Counted from the first letter of the stretch, positions 17,445 to 28,729 are shown. The stretch is DNA of 60,631 bases from GCA-2861595 sp035536185 (GCA_035536185.1 DATLOM010000033.1:1-60631), one strand, 5' to 3'. Numbers and translations are program-made. Notes: a model not told the origin generated them from the sequence alone.

Positions 17445-17729
17445 ATGGCTCGTGTTCGGATATCGACCACGGTTGATGCGGAGCAGCTGGCGAGGTGCCG
17501 CCGCTTGGCCGGCCTGACCACGAGCAGGCTTGTCGACCGCGCTCTTCGGGTGCTGGCTGACGAGCTCGAGCGTGAGCGGGAGGTGGCCGCGCTGGAGCGC
17601 TTGCCGTACGAGGACGACCCCGACTTGTCCTGGGAAGCGCCGCTTGGCCCAGACCTCCCATACGACGGTGAAGTGCCCGACGGCGTCCGCCGGCTCGCGG
17701 CCGCCCGCCGGCGACGGGCAGACCGTTGA
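17445..17729 (+). CDS. antitoxin of a MazEF/PemIK-type pair
   Basis: A 94-residue protein opening with VRISTTVDAEQLARCRRLAG, a short strand followed by helices typical of ribbon-helix-helix antitoxins. An Arg/Glu-rich middle and an acidic, proline-containing tail (YEDDPDLSWEAPLGPDLPYD) probably wrap the toxin. Its last four bases are shared with the toxin gene (TTGA). The family is assigned mainly from the partner. Confidence 0.7.
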   Translation: MARVRISTTVDAEQLARCRRLAGLTTSRLVDRALRVLADELEREREVAALERLPYEDDPDLSWEAPLGPDLPYDGEVPDGVRRLAAARRRRADR

Positions 17730-18037
17730 CGGCTCTGGGCCATGCCCAGGTGTGGTGGGCCGATCTGGACGAGGTGCGCCCGGTGGTGGTCATCACGCGG
17801 GCACGGATAGCTCCCAGGCTGCGCCGGGTGCTCGTCGCGCCGATCACCACGACGGCACGGGGGATCGCCACCGAAGTCGCCGTGGGTGGGGCCGAAGGGG
17901 TTCGAGAGGGCTCGGTCGCCAACTTCGACAACGTGCAGCTGGTGCCTGTCGACCGCCTGCTCCGCCGGGCGGGTGTCATCTCCACCGAACGGTGGCCGGA
18001 GTTCTGCTCCGCCATGAGCGCGGTGATGGCGTGCTGA
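17726..18037 (+). CDS. MazF/PemK-family endoribonuclease toxin
   Basis: A 103-residue PemK-fold protein. AQVWWADLDEVRPVVVITRA is the usual first strand pair with the RPVVV motif. LVAPITTTARG and NFDNVQLVPVDRLLRRAG match the MazF core, whose members cleave mRNA or tRNA. The TTG start overlaps the antitoxin stop, so translation is coupled. Length is normal. Confidence 0.82.
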   Translation: MTALGHAQVWWADLDEVRPVVVITRARIAPRLRRVLVAPITTTARGIATEVAVGGAEGVREGSVANFDNVQLVPVDRLLRRAGVISTERWPEFCSAMSAVMAC

Positions 18038-18140
18038 GAGTCCGCGCAGAAAAACCGGGAGAGCATGCGGACCGGCCGACGAGGGTCACTGCATACGTGC
18101 AAGTTCTGCGCCGCCCTCAGAATCCGATCGCTCCGACGTC

Positions 18141-18731
18141 ATGACGACGGCCGGGCCGCTGCAGCTCACCTTCGTCATGTCCGCTCCTGGTGTCCAAGCC
18201 CTGCCTGGCACCGCGGCCGAGGTCGCCGTCATGGGCCGCTCGAACGTGGGCAAGTCGTCGCTCATCAACGCCCTGGCCAACCGGACGAGCCTGGCCCAGG
18301 TGAGCAAGACGCCTGGTCGCACCAGGCTGCTGAACCTCTACGAAGTGGCACGCGGCGGCAGCCTCGTCGACCTGCCCGGTTACGGCTACGCCGCCGTCTC
18401 CAAGGCCACCAAGTCAGCCTGGCCCAAGATGATCGAGACCTACCTGCTCTCCCGGGACGGTCTCGTCATGGTGATGGTGCTCGTCGACGGGGAGATCGGC
18501 CCCACTCCGCTGGACCTGAAGATGCTCGCCTGGCTTCGCCACCACGGCATAGACCACTCGATCGTCGCTACCAAGCACGACAAGGTGAAGCCGTCACACC
18601 GGGTGCGCCGGGAGAAGGAGCTGGCCGCCGGCTGCGCCCTCGAGGCCGGCGACGTCGTGTGGGTCAGCGCGGCCAAGGGGACGGGCATCACCGGCCTGCG
18701 AGGCCGCGTCCACAGCTGGCTCTCGGCCTGA
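18141..18731 (+). CDS. engB: ribosome-biogenesis GTP-binding protein EngB (YsxC)
   Basis: A 196-residue single-domain GTPase needed for large ribosomal subunit assembly. G1 is GRSNVGKSSL, G2 is the threonine in KTPGRT, G3 is DLPGYGYAAV, G4 is TKHDK (His in place of the usual Ala) and G5 is SAAKG. Length is typical. It converges with the full-length ftsH gene, leaving 29 bases between the stops. Confidence 0.93.
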   Translation: MTTAGPLQLTFVMSAPGVQALPGTAAEVAVMGRSNVGKSSLINALANRTSLAQVSKTPGRTRLLNLYEVARGGSLVDLPGYGYAAVSKATKSAWPKMIETYLLSRDGLVMVMVLVDGEIGPTPLDLKMLAWLRHHGIDHSIVATKHDKVKPSHRVRREKELAAGCALEAGDVVWVSAAKGTGITGLRGRVHSWLSA

Positions 18732-18760
18732 GCCGTTACTGCGAAAACCCGGAGGTGCCC

Positions 18761-20617
<1,857 letters not shown>

Positions 20618-20847
20618 GATAGAAATCCCCTCTCAGTCAGCCGCCTTCGCGGCCGCAATTCAGTATGGGTTATATCGGCAGGGCTTAGGACCCTATTGAG
20701 CTTCAGCAGCCGATTAATCCGCTATGCTTGCACGTGCGAGCAGCGCATGGTGCGCGGTCGCGGGTCACCTCATCAGCTCCTTCTGTTGTCTTGGGTGCGA
20801 GGCAGGCCCACCCAGAGCATTCACTGCAGACAGGAGCATCACCCCGA

Positions 20848-22017
20848 ATGACCACCACCTTTGCCGCGCTTGGCGTGTCCCCGGACCTCGTCGAGGCCCT
20901 CGCCGCCGCCGGCATCAACGAGCCGTTCGCCATCCAGGCGCTCACCATCGCCGACGCCCTGGCCGGCCGCGACGTCTGCGGAAAGGCCAAGACGGGATCG
21001 GGCAAGACCCTCGCCTTCGGCGTCCCGCTGCTGGATCGCACGGTCAAGGCCGCGCCCGGCCGGCCCCAGGCCCTGGTCCTCGTGCCTACCCGTGAGCTGG
21101 CCCAACAGGTGGCCACCGTGCTCGTTCCCCTCGGCAAGGCCCGCAACCTGAACGTGGTCGCCGTCTACGGCGGTGCCAACATGGAGCGCCAGACCCAGGA
21201 CGTGAAGAAGGCCGACATCGTCGTGGCCACGCCGGGCCGCCTCATCGACCTCGGCGAGCGTGGGGCCGTCGACGTCTCGGAGGTGCGTCACGTGGTGCTC
21301 GACGAGGCCGACCGCATGGCCGACATGGGTTTCCTGCCCCAGGTCGAGTGGTTCCTGCGCCGCATCAAGAGCGACCACCAGACGCTGCTGTTCTCGGCCA
21401 CCCTCGACGGCGACGTGGACCACCTCGTGCGCACCTACCTCCGTGACCCCGTGCGCCACGAGGTCGAGTCCGACCAGCCGACGGTCGACGAGATGGAGCA
21501 CCGGTTCTTGAAGGTCCACCAGGTCGACAAGGCCAAAGTGGCCGCCTCGATCGCCCGGGCCCGTGAGCGCACGCTGGTGTTCGTGCGCACGAAGCGGGGG
21601 GCCGACCGCCTCGTGGAGCAACTCGAGCGTGAGGGTTTGAAGGTGGCCGCCATTCACGGCGACCTGCGCCAGACCCAGAGGGACAAGGCGCTGAAGGACT
21701 TCACCGGAGGCAAGCTCCCGGTCCTGGTGGCCACCGACGTGGCCGCACGTGGTATCCACGTGGACGCGATCGACGTCGTCGTCCATTACGACCCGCCGGC
21801 CGACCACAAGTCCTACCTCCACCGCTCGGGCCGCACGGCGCGCGCCGGAGTGGCCGGCGTGGTGGTAACCCTTGTCCTGTGGGATCAGGAGCTCGAGGTG
21901 GAGCGGCTGCGCAAGCGCATCGGCGTCGACCAGCCCCTCGTCGAGGTCTTCTCCAACGACAAGCGGCTGGCCGACCTGACGGCGTGGGACCCTTCCGCCG
22001 ACAAAGTCTCCGCCTGA
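20848..22017 (+). CDS. DEAD-box ATP-dependent RNA helicase
   Basis: A 389-residue minimal helicase with few extensions. Motif Q is near GINEPFAIQ, motif I is AKTGSGKT (47-54), motif Ia is PTRELAQQ, motif II is DEAD (152-155), motif III is SAT (183-185) and motif VI is HRSGRTARAG. The second RecA domain has TLVFVRTKRGADRLVEQLE. Such proteins unwind short RNA duplexes in ribosome assembly, mRNA decay or cold adaptation; the exact role is not visible. ATG 20848 has AGGAG at 20832-20836, and the 40 codons upstream in frame are not helicase-like. It lies 50 bases upstream of the moxR operon. Confidence 0.92.
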   Translation: MTTTFAALGVSPDLVEALAAAGINEPFAIQALTIADALAGRDVCGKAKTGSGKTLAFGVPLLDRTVKAAPGRPQALVLVPTRELAQQVATVLVPLGKARNLNVVAVYGGANMERQTQDVKKADIVVATPGRLIDLGERGAVDVSEVRHVVLDEADRMADMGFLPQVEWFLRRIKSDHQTLLFSATLDGDVDHLVRTYLRDPVRHEVESDQPTVDEMEHRFLKVHQVDKAKVAASIARARERTLVFVRTKRGADRLVEQLEREGLKVAAIHGDLRQTQRDKALKDFTGGKLPVLVATDVAARGIHVDAIDVVVHYDPPADHKSYLHRSGRTARAGVAGVVVTLVLWDQELEVERLRKRIGVDQPLVEVFSNDKRLADLTAWDPSADKVSA

Positions 22018-22067
22018 CGCCCGGCGGCTCCTCTCCAGTGGTGCCGCCCGAAGGTCGATAGATACGG

Positions 22068-23042
22068 GTGCAAACTCCTGCGGCGCCCCCGGTGGCGCGT
22101 CCCGCCGACCGCGGCGCGGCCCATGGGCTGGCCGCCGATCTGACCCGTGCCCTCTCCCTGGTCGTGCGGGGCAAGCCCCAGCCGATCCGCCAGGCTCTCG
22201 TGGCCCTCCTGTCCGGCGGCCACCTCCTGGTGGAGGACGTACCGGGCGTGGGCAAGACGCTCCTGGCCAAGGCCCTGGCCCGGGCCGTGGGCGGGAGCTT
22301 CCGCCGCATCCAGGCCACGCCCGACCTGCTGCCGGCCGAGCTCACCGGCGTGTCGATCTTCTCGTCACAGCGCGAGGAGTGGGAGTTCCGCCCGGGCCCG
22401 CTCTTTGCCAACGTGGTGCTGGTCGACGAGATCAACCGGACCACCCCCCGCACCCAGTCCGCCCTCCTCGAGGCCATGGAGGAGCGCCAGGTCACGGTGG
22501 ACGGGGTCACCTACGGGCTTCCGGAGCCGTTCTTCCTCGTTGCCACCCAGAACCCGTTCGAGCACGCCGGCACCTTCCCTCTCGTGGAGGGCCAGCGCGA
22601 CCGCTTCGCCGTGGTGGTGGAGATGGGCCTGCCAGGACGCGATACCGAGCGGGAGCTGCTGCTCGGCCACGGCGGAGTCGACTCGCTGGCCGAGATGGTC
22701 CCGGTGTGTGACCCAGCCCGGCTCCAGGCGGCCATCGCCGAGGTCCGCTCGACCCACTGCGAGCCGTCGGTCGCCGACTACATCGTCGATCTGGCCGCCG
22801 CCGTGCGCTCCCATCCCGAGGTCCGCCTCGGGGCCAGCCCGAGGGCCAGCATCACCTTGATGCACGCCGCTCAGGCCCAGGCCGTCATGTCGGGGCGCGC
22901 CTTCGTCAGTCCCGACGACGTGAAGGGGATGGCTGCCGCTGTCCTCTCGCACCGCCTGGTGCTCAGCGGTGGCCCCGACCTGCATGCCGCGGCGACCCTC
23001 GTGCGTGGCGTCGTCGAGCGGGTTCCCGTTCCCCGGGGATGA
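22068..23042 (+). CDS. MoxR-family AAA+ ATPase
   Basis: A 324-residue chaperone-like ATPase. Walker A is DVPGVGKTLLAKAL, Walker B is VVLVDEINRTTPRTQ with SALLEAMEERQVT after it, and sensor 1 is FFLVATQNPFEHAGTFPL. A C-terminal lid ends the protein. MoxR proteins usually act with DUF58 and VWA or transglutaminase proteins in maturation or envelope stress. That context is present: the stop overlaps the start of the DUF58 gene (ATGA). The start is GTG 22068. Confidence 0.92.
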   Translation: MQTPAAPPVARPADRGAAHGLAADLTRALSLVVRGKPQPIRQALVALLSGGHLLVEDVPGVGKTLLAKALARAVGGSFRRIQATPDLLPAELTGVSIFSSQREEWEFRPGPLFANVVLVDEINRTTPRTQSALLEAMEERQVTVDGVTYGLPEPFFLVATQNPFEHAGTFPLVEGQRDRFAVVVEMGLPGRDTERELLLGHGGVDSLAEMVPVCDPARLQAAIAEVRSTHCEPSVADYIVDLAAAVRSHPEVRLGASPRASITLMHAAQAQAVMSGRAFVSPDDVKGMAAAVLSHRLVLSGGPDLHAAATLVRGVVERVPVPRG

Positions 23043-23983
23043 CCGCCCCGGCCCGCCGCTGGCCGCAGCCGCTGGGCGTGCCCCGGCAGGCCCTCATTCT
23101 CGTGGGCCTCGCCGCCGCCTTCTACGGCATCGCCCGATCGACCGGGTCGGGCTGGGTCGTGGTGCTGATGTGTGGCGTCGCCGGGACCCTGGTCGTGGCG
23201 CTGGTGGCGCCGGCCGCGGCTCTCGCCCGTGCCGCGGTGACGGTCGAGAGCCCTCGGGACGCCACCGTCGGCCGCCCGCTGGCCGTCGTGCTGTCGGTGC
23301 CGTCCGGCGGCAGCGGCCTCAAGGTCCGTCTCGTCGAGCCCCAGGGGGAGTGGGTGGCGGCGGATCCGCCGACTAGCGGTGAGGTGCTGGTGACTCCCGA
23401 GCAGCGGGGGGTGTTCGACAGCGTGATCGCAGAGGTGCGCTCGGCCGGGCCACTCGGGCTCATCTGGTGGCGCCGCCGGGTGCGGGCCCACTTGGGCATG
23501 CCTCTCGAGGTGGGCCCACGGCCCATGGAGATGTCGGTGTCCGAGGTGGCCCGGGCCGGCGGTTCCGGCCCTGACGCGGCCTTTCGGGGTCGTCCCGGTC
23601 ACGAGCTGGTCCGCAGCGTCCGCGAGTACGTCGCCGGCGACCCGCTCCGCCTGGTGCACTGGCCGGCCAGCGCCCGTGCCGGGGGGCTGATCGTAAAGGA
23701 GCTGGAGGACCCCGAGCTGCCCCGGCTGGCCATCGTGGTCGACCTCCGGGGGAGCGGTGCGGCGGCCGAGGCGGCGGCGTCCAGGGCGGCAGGGCTGGCC
23801 GGGGCCGCGCTGCGGGACGGCGTTCCGGTCACCCTTCTAACCATGGAGCGGGGCGGTCCCGTGGTCGGTCCGGTGACCTCACCGGTGGAGGCAGGCCGGC
23901 GCCTGGCCCGAGCCGTCGCCGGCGAGCCTCCCCAGGGACCGGTGCCGCAAGGCTCGTTCCTCGTCAGGGTCGGTGCCCGATGA
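23039..23983 (+). CDS. DUF58-domain membrane-associated protein
   Basis: A 314-residue protein with two hydrophobic helices near the N-terminus (QALILVGLAAAFYGIA; VVVLMCGVAGTLVVALVAPA). The DUF58 signature is SVREYVAGDPLRLVHWPASA with LIVKELEDPEL after it, followed by a VWA-like strand (LAIVVDLRGSG). It is the middle gene of a moxR-DUF58-transglutaminase operon with 4-base overlaps on both sides. It probably acts with the MoxR ATPase at the membrane. Confidence 0.88.
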   Translation: MTAPARRWPQPLGVPRQALILVGLAAAFYGIARSTGSGWVVVLMCGVAGTLVVALVAPAAALARAAVTVESPRDATVGRPLAVVLSVPSGGSGLKVRLVEPQGEWVAADPPTSGEVLVTPEQRGVFDSVIAEVRSAGPLGLIWWRRRVRAHLGMPLEVGPRPMEMSVSEVARAGGSGPDAAFRGRPGHELVRSVREYVAGDPLRLVHWPASARAGGLIVKELEDPELPRLAIVVDLRGSGAAAEAAASRAAGLAGAALRDGVPVTLLTMERGGPVVGPVTSPVEAGRRLARAVAGEPPQGPVPQGSFLVRVGAR

Positions 23984-26124
23984 GAATGCTGGAGCGGTTG
24001 AAGGAGGTGAACACCCGGGCCGAGCCCGAGCAGTCGGTGGCCCTGAGGGTCGCCGTCCTGGTCGCCGTGATGGCTTCGGCCCTGGCCGTGGTCACCCAGG
24101 GAGTCGGGGGGCCGGCATTGAAGCTGGCGGTGGCAGGCATCCCCGGCGCCTTCTGGTTCTCCCACCATGCCCGGTACCGCAGCGGGTTCTGGCTGAAGAT
24201 CGGCCTGGCCATCGCGGTCCTGCTGGCCTTTGCCTGGTTCCTCGGTTCGATCGGCGGCGTCGAGACGGGCAGCCTGGCCGCCGTCCAGCTCCCGCTGGCC
24301 GAGCTGTTCCTGTGGGTGCAGTTGCTGCACGCCCTCGACGTGCCTGCCCGCCGCGACCTGATGTTCTCGGTCGTCTCCAGCCTGGTCCTCATGGCCGTGG
24401 CCGGCGTGCTGTCCATCTCGATGAACCTGGTGTGGTACCTGATCGTGTGGGCGGTGGCGGCGGCCGCCAGCCTCGTTCTCGCGTATCGCAGCGAGCTGTC
24501 GACCCTGCCGGTCCTGGCCCGTACCGGAGCGTCGGTCGGTGCCGATGCGGCCGACGGCCAGAAGTCGAGCACGCGTGGCGGCATGCCACGAGTCCTGCGC
24601 GGGGTCGCCGTCACCGTCATCATCGTGCTGGTGGTGGCCACCGGCGCGTTCTACCTCCTGCCGCCGGCAGGCCAGGCTCGAGCCCTCACCTTCCCCAGCG
24701 AGCTGGCCAGGGTCCTGCCCGTGCCGGACGAGGGCGGTCTCTCCAACCCCACCCTCGGCGACGGCGATCCCGGCCGTGGTGGGGACCGCACCGGCGAGGG
24801 GGCGGCGTCCTTTGGCTACTTCGGGTTCAGCAACTCCCTGGACACCGCCGTCCGCGGCCGGCCGGACAACACCCTGGTGATGCGGGTCCGAGCCTCGAAG
24901 CCGGACTTCTGGCGGGGCCAGACCTTCGACGTCTGGGATGGTCGCAACTGGACGCTGTCGACAGAACGGTCGCGGGTGCTGGCGGGCAGCTCACCCCTGC
25001 CGGTGCCGGCGGTGCCCGGGGAGGAGAACACGATCTCGGGCCCAGAGCTCGTACAGACCTTCTACCTCGACAAGGCCGGCCCGAATGTCGTCTTCGGCGC
25101 CCACCGGATCAGCCGTGTGTACTTCCCGGACCGGCGGGTGTTCCAACTCTCCGACGGCACCCTGCGGGCCGGGGTCGCCCTCATGGAAAAGTCGGCATAC
25201 ACGGTGGTGAGCGACCGGGCTCCGGTCACCGAGGACATCCTCCGCGCCGCCGACGGCGACGCTTCCGGCCTCCCCCCCGCCATCGCCGAGCGCTATCTGG
25301 CTCTGCCCACGCTGCCGGAACGGGTGTCCGAGCTGGCCCGGCGGGTCACCGCATCGGCGCCGACCACCTACGACAAGGTGAGGGCCTTGGAGGCCTGGAT
25401 GGGCCGGAACACCCGGTACTCGCTCGACATCCCACCGCTGCCGAAAGGTGCCGACGCGGTGGAGCAGTACCTCTTCGAGGACCGCACGGGGTTCTGCGAG
25501 CAGATCGCCACAAGTCTCGTGGTGATGATGCGCCACCTCGGGGTCCCTGCCCGTCTCGCCGTGGGGTACACCCCGGGTCAGCGCAACCCCTTCACGGGTC
25601 TGTTCGAGGTACGGGCCAGCGACGCCCATGCATGGGCCGAGGTCTGGTTCCCCGGCATCGGATGGCAGGCCTTCGATCCCACCGCCGAGGTGCCGCTCGC
25701 CGGCGACGGCGGTCTCAGCCGGGCCAGCTCCGGTATCGCCTCCTATCTCTCCGCCCGCCTCCCCCGCCCGCCGGAGTGGGCGGTTGCCGCCTTCGCCCTG
25801 CTCGTCGTGGTCGGAGTGGCGGCGGCCGGAGTCATCCGGCTGCAGGCCGTGCTGGGGCGCCGCCGTGGGCGACGGCCCAAGTCCTGGGCCGAAATGTGCC
25901 TGGCGCGTATGGAAGCGGCGGGGGCGGCCAAGGGGCGCCAGCGCAGGCCGAGCGAGACGGTGCGCGAGTACGCGGCGTCCTTGCGCCGTCAGGGGGTGGG
26001 CGACGCGCGCCTGGACGAGGTCGCGGCCATCGTCACGAGGGACGCATTCTCGGGCCAGCCGGTCACCGCGGACGAGCGGGAGCTGGTCGAGAAGGTCCTC
26101 GAGGACGTGGGGGCCAAAACCTGA
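23980..26124 (+). CDS. membrane-bound transglutaminase-like protein (TgpA type)
   Basis: A 714-residue protein. About six N-terminal membrane helices (residues 20-200) and one more (VAVTVIIVLVVATGAFYLLP) precede an extracytoplasmic transglutaminase-like domain. The catalytic triad is visible: C506 in TGFCEQIAT, H550 in SDAHAWAEVW and D566 in AFDPTAEV. A final helix near 600 leads to a cytoplasmic DUF4129-like tail (RPSETVREYAASLRR). TgpA-type proteins are periplasmic peptidase or transglutaminase-like enzymes linked to envelope integrity. It closes the moxR operon. Confidence 0.88.
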   Translation: MRMLERLKEVNTRAEPEQSVALRVAVLVAVMASALAVVTQGVGGPALKLAVAGIPGAFWFSHHARYRSGFWLKIGLAIAVLLAFAWFLGSIGGVETGSLAAVQLPLAELFLWVQLLHALDVPARRDLMFSVVSSLVLMAVAGVLSISMNLVWYLIVWAVAAAASLVLAYRSELSTLPVLARTGASVGADAADGQKSSTRGGMPRVLRGVAVTVIIVLVVATGAFYLLPPAGQARALTFPSELARVLPVPDEGGLSNPTLGDGDPGRGGDRTGEGAASFGYFGFSNSLDTAVRGRPDNTLVMRVRASKPDFWRGQTFDVWDGRNWTLSTERSRVLAGSSPLPVPAVPGEENTISGPELVQTFYLDKAGPNVVFGAHRISRVYFPDRRVFQLSDGTLRAGVALMEKSAYTVVSDRAPVTEDILRAADGDASGLPPAIAERYLALPTLPERVSELARRVTASAPTTYDKVRALEAWMGRNTRYSLDIPPLPKGADAVEQYLFEDRTGFCEQIATSLVVMMRHLGVPARLAVGYTPGQRNPFTGLFEVRASDAHAWAEVWFPGIGWQAFDPTAEVPLAGDGGLSRASSGIASYLSARLPRPPEWAVAAFALLVVVGVAAAGVIRLQAVLGRRRGRRPKSWAEMCLARMEAAGAAKGRQRRPSETVREYAASLRRQGVGDARLDEVAAIVTRDAFSGQPVTADERELVEKVLEDVGAKT

Positions 26125-26292
26125 CTGCTGGGTGAGTGCAGCCCCGGGGACCGCGCCGCGGCGGGACTCGATCGCCGGAGCCGTGGGTAGGACTTCTTCG
26201 ATCGCTTCAACACCGAGGCACATGTCGTCCCTTCTGGAAGAGGGGTTCTGATCCAAGACCTCCCCACCGAGTCGATCGAGAGACTGGCTCGG

Positions 26293-26995
26293 GTGACGAA
26301 GTTGCTCCGCACGCAGTGGACGCTCCCGGCCAAGCTCGAGACGATCGTCGCCATCGCCACCCGGACGATCCCGAACTGCCACGCCGCCGGGGTCAGCCTG
26401 CTCATCGACGGCCAGCCCACGACCAGCGCGGTGTACGACCGCCTCGCCGTGGAGGTCGATCGAGACCGGCGAGGGGCCGTGCCTGTCCGCCATCAAGGAG
26501 TCCAAGGTCATCAGGATCGACGTCCTTGGGCAGGACAGCCGCTTCTCCCGCTTCACTCCGGGAGCCCTGGACCTCGAGGTGAACAGCTTTCTCTCACTCC
26601 CGTTGCAAGCGGCCGACCGCACCGTCGGCGCCATGAACCTGTACTCGCGCCTGCCGAGCGGCTTCGACCCCGAGGCCGAGAGGATCGCGCAGCCGCTGGC
26701 GGACTACGCCGCTGAGGCCGTCAGCACCTCCCCCCTGTACGCCTACTCCCTGGAGATGGTGGAGGGGCTGATGGAGACGATGGAGAGTCAATCGCTCATA
26801 GGCCAGGCGACCGGCCCGCTCATGGCGACCGAGCAGCGGACGAGCGAGGAGGCTCTGGGCCGCCTGCGAGAGCTGGCGCTGGCCAGCGGCGAGCCGATGC
26901 GCACGGTCGCCGAGTGGGTGATCACGGAGCGGCCCACGGGTGCGTCACCCAGCACTCCGGAGCGGGACCCGGCCACGGAGTCCGAGGACGGCTGA
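26293..26995 (+). pseudogene. GAF-ANTAR regulator gene broken inside the GAF domain
   Basis: The first half reads LETIVAIATRTIPNCHAAGV and SLLIDGQPTTSAVYDRLAVEVDR in one frame. The rest reads IETGEGPCLSAIKESKVIRI, GALDLEVNSFLSLPLQAADR and an ANTAR domain (SLIGQATGPLMATEQRTSEE) in the next frame. The switch is near 26457-26465. Comparison with the intact paralogue at 46.6-47.3 kb, which has ATQYETGSGPC here, suggests about 8 bases are missing. ANTAR proteins bind paired hairpins in mRNA as antiterminators. Homology extends upstream of GTG 26293 (LPTESIERLARV), so the true start was probably near 26250. Confidence 0.65.
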
Positions 26996-27021
26996 CCAGG
27001 TAACCCGTTCCCCTGGTCAAC

Positions 27022-27210
27022 CCTGGAGACGAGCCCCGGACCTCACGCTGCTCGATCAGGACGGGGCAGCCCTTCACCCTGTCCGAGTCGGTGCGCCTGC
27101 GGAAGGCGGCTCACTGGTCTTCTTCTCCCCGCGGACGTGCCCGGCCTCGGCGAGCCAGGCTCCCGACCTCGCACCGTCGCCGACGCGACCAGCACGTTGG
27201 TGCCGCCCTT
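27022..27210 (+). pseudogene. decayed copy of a BCP-type peroxiredoxin gene
   Basis: Three frames in turn give pieces of a peroxiredoxin: PDLTLLDQDG, then GQPFTLSESVRLRKAAHW, then LVFFSPRTCP. These line up with PDFTLLDQRG, ESFTLSKSLKQRKAWH and LIFFYPRADTPGC of the intact gene at 28871. Bases 27034-27059 are nearly identical to 28898-28923. Small indels have destroyed the frame, and nothing after the active-site loop survives clearly. The remaining 100 bases up to the methyltransferase show no gene. Confidence 0.6.
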
Positions 27211-27316
27211 CGCTGAGGGTGGTCCGCGCTCTCGTCACACCACCGGCGTAGCCTCGCTGCGCCTTCGGAGTCTCGCCGGACGCCGATCCGAAGAAGCCTT
27301 GTTCAAGGAGCACGCC

Positions 27317-28183
27317 GTGAGCACAGCCGAACAGCCGACCGACCTGGCGCCTGAGGGCCTGTACCTCGCTGAGAACCTCGAGTTCCTCCGACGTGTGCCA
27401 GATGAGTCGGTCGACCTCGTCTACATCGACCCGCCGTTCGGCACCGGGCAAACGCGCCGCCTGCAGGCGATCCGGACCGGCGCGGGCGATAAGACCCGGT
27501 CCGGCTTCGCTGGGCGCACATATCGATATGACGTGGTCTCGGATCGTCGGTACAGGGATGACATGCCGCTCGAGGAGTACCTCGGGTTCCTTGAGACACG
27601 GCTTGTCGAGATCCATCGCGTCCTGCGGTCGACGGGGTCGTTCTACCTCCATCTCGACTTTCACACGGTGCACTACGCACGTCTGATCCTCGACGAAGTG
27701 TTCGGTCCCGATCGCTTCTTGAATGAAGTCATCTGGGCGTACGACTACGGCGGTCGTCCGCGCGACAAGTGGCCTCGGAAGCACGACAACATCCTTTGGT
27801 ACTCGAAGTCCGATCGCTGGACCTTCAACCGCGAGGAGATCGATCGGATCCCGTACATGGCTCCCGGCCTTGCGGGCGCGGAGAAGGCTGCTCGCGGGAA
27901 GCTGCCTACCGATACCTGGTGGATGACCATCGTGCCGACCAACAGTCGCGAACGCACCGGGTATCCGACGCAGAAGCCAGTGAAGCTGCTCGAGCGAATC
28001 CTCCGAGCATCGAGCTGCCCGGGCGATCTCGTCGCCGACTTCTTCTGCGGAAGCGGGACTACCGGTGTCGCGGCAAAGAGATTGGGTCGACGGCTTCTCC
28101 TCACCGACAGCAACCCGGAGGCGGTCGCCATAGCGGAGGCGCGACTCGCCGCTGAGGAATCCAGCACTCGACAACTCTTCTGA
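27317..28183 (+). CDS. type II DNA methyltransferase (N6-adenine or N4-cytosine, beta-like order)
   Basis: A 288-residue amino-methyltransferase. The catalytic motif IV is DPPF (38-41) in DLVYIDPPFGTG. The AdoMet-binding motif I is DFFCGSGTTG (241-250) near the C-terminus, an order typical of the beta group. A PTQKP box (GYPTQKPVKLLERIL) precedes motif I. It should protect host DNA by methylating an exocyclic amino group. GTG 27317 has AAGGAG six bases upstream; the open frame before it is the shadow of other sequence. It lies 15 bases upstream of the nuclease gene. Confidence 0.9.
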   Translation: MSTAEQPTDLAPEGLYLAENLEFLRRVPDESVDLVYIDPPFGTGQTRRLQAIRTGAGDKTRSGFAGRTYRYDVVSDRRYRDDMPLEEYLGFLETRLVEIHRVLRSTGSFYLHLDFHTVHYARLILDEVFGPDRFLNEVIWAYDYGGRPRDKWPRKHDNILWYSKSDRWTFNREEIDRIPYMAPGLAGAEKAARGKLPTDTWWMTIVPTNSRERTGYPTQKPVKLLERILRASSCPGDLVADFFCGSGTTGVAAKRLGRRLLLTDSNPEAVAIAEARLAAEESSTRQLF

Positions 28184-28198
28184 GCAAGATGGAGCGCC

Positions 28199-28729
28199 GT
28201 GACCCCCGACGAGGCGTTCAGCGGCTTTCTCGAAGCGAACCGCGATGCCCAGGAGGCCATGGGCACGGCCAGCAGAGAGGACCCAAGGGCGGGCAGTCCC
28301 TTCGAGTGGATCATGAGGCTTGCATCTCGCCGGCGCGGCAAGGCCGGTGAGGTTCTTGTCGAAGCGTGGCTTCGCCGGCTTGGCTTGACCGTCGGTCGGC
28401 CGCTCAGCGGCGATCACGACCGGATGGTCAACGGCCGCAAGATCGAGATCAAGTTCTCGACTCTGTGGGAGCAGGGCGACTACGTTTTTCAACAGCTCCG
28501 AGACCAGGACTATGAGTTGGTAGTCCTGCTCGGTGTAAGCCCAACCTCCGCGCACGGTTGGGTTTTACCGAAGGCCGTCGTGATCGAGCATTCGGTACCG
28601 CAGCACGGCGGCGCCCGCGGCAGCGACACGAGGTGGTTGCGCTTTCGCGCAGACGCTCCGCCGTCGTGGATGGCCGAGTTCGGCGGTGAGCTACTGGAGT
28701 TCGAGCGCGCCGTGCGGGATCGCTTCTGA
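28199..28729 (+). CDS. probable type II restriction endonuclease (PD-(D/E)XK fold)
   Basis: A 176-residue protein directly after the methyltransferase. RRGKAGEVLVEAWLRRLG gives the first helix with its glutamate. GDHDRMVNGRKIEIKFS then provides the aspartate (D72 or D74) and the E83-x-K85 pair of a PD-(D/E)XK nuclease. The size suits a small type II enzyme. Gene order and tight spacing support a two-gene restriction-modification system. The recognition site cannot be predicted. It is labelled a nuclease from the motif and context only. Confidence 0.75.
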   Translation: MTPDEAFSGFLEANRDAQEAMGTASREDPRAGSPFEWIMRLASRRRGKAGEVLVEAWLRRLGLTVGRPLSGDHDRMVNGRKIEIKFSTLWEQGDYVFQQLRDQDYELVVLLGVSPTSAHGWVLPKAVVIEHSVPQHGGARGSDTRWLRFRADAPPSWMAEFGGELLEFERAVRDRF

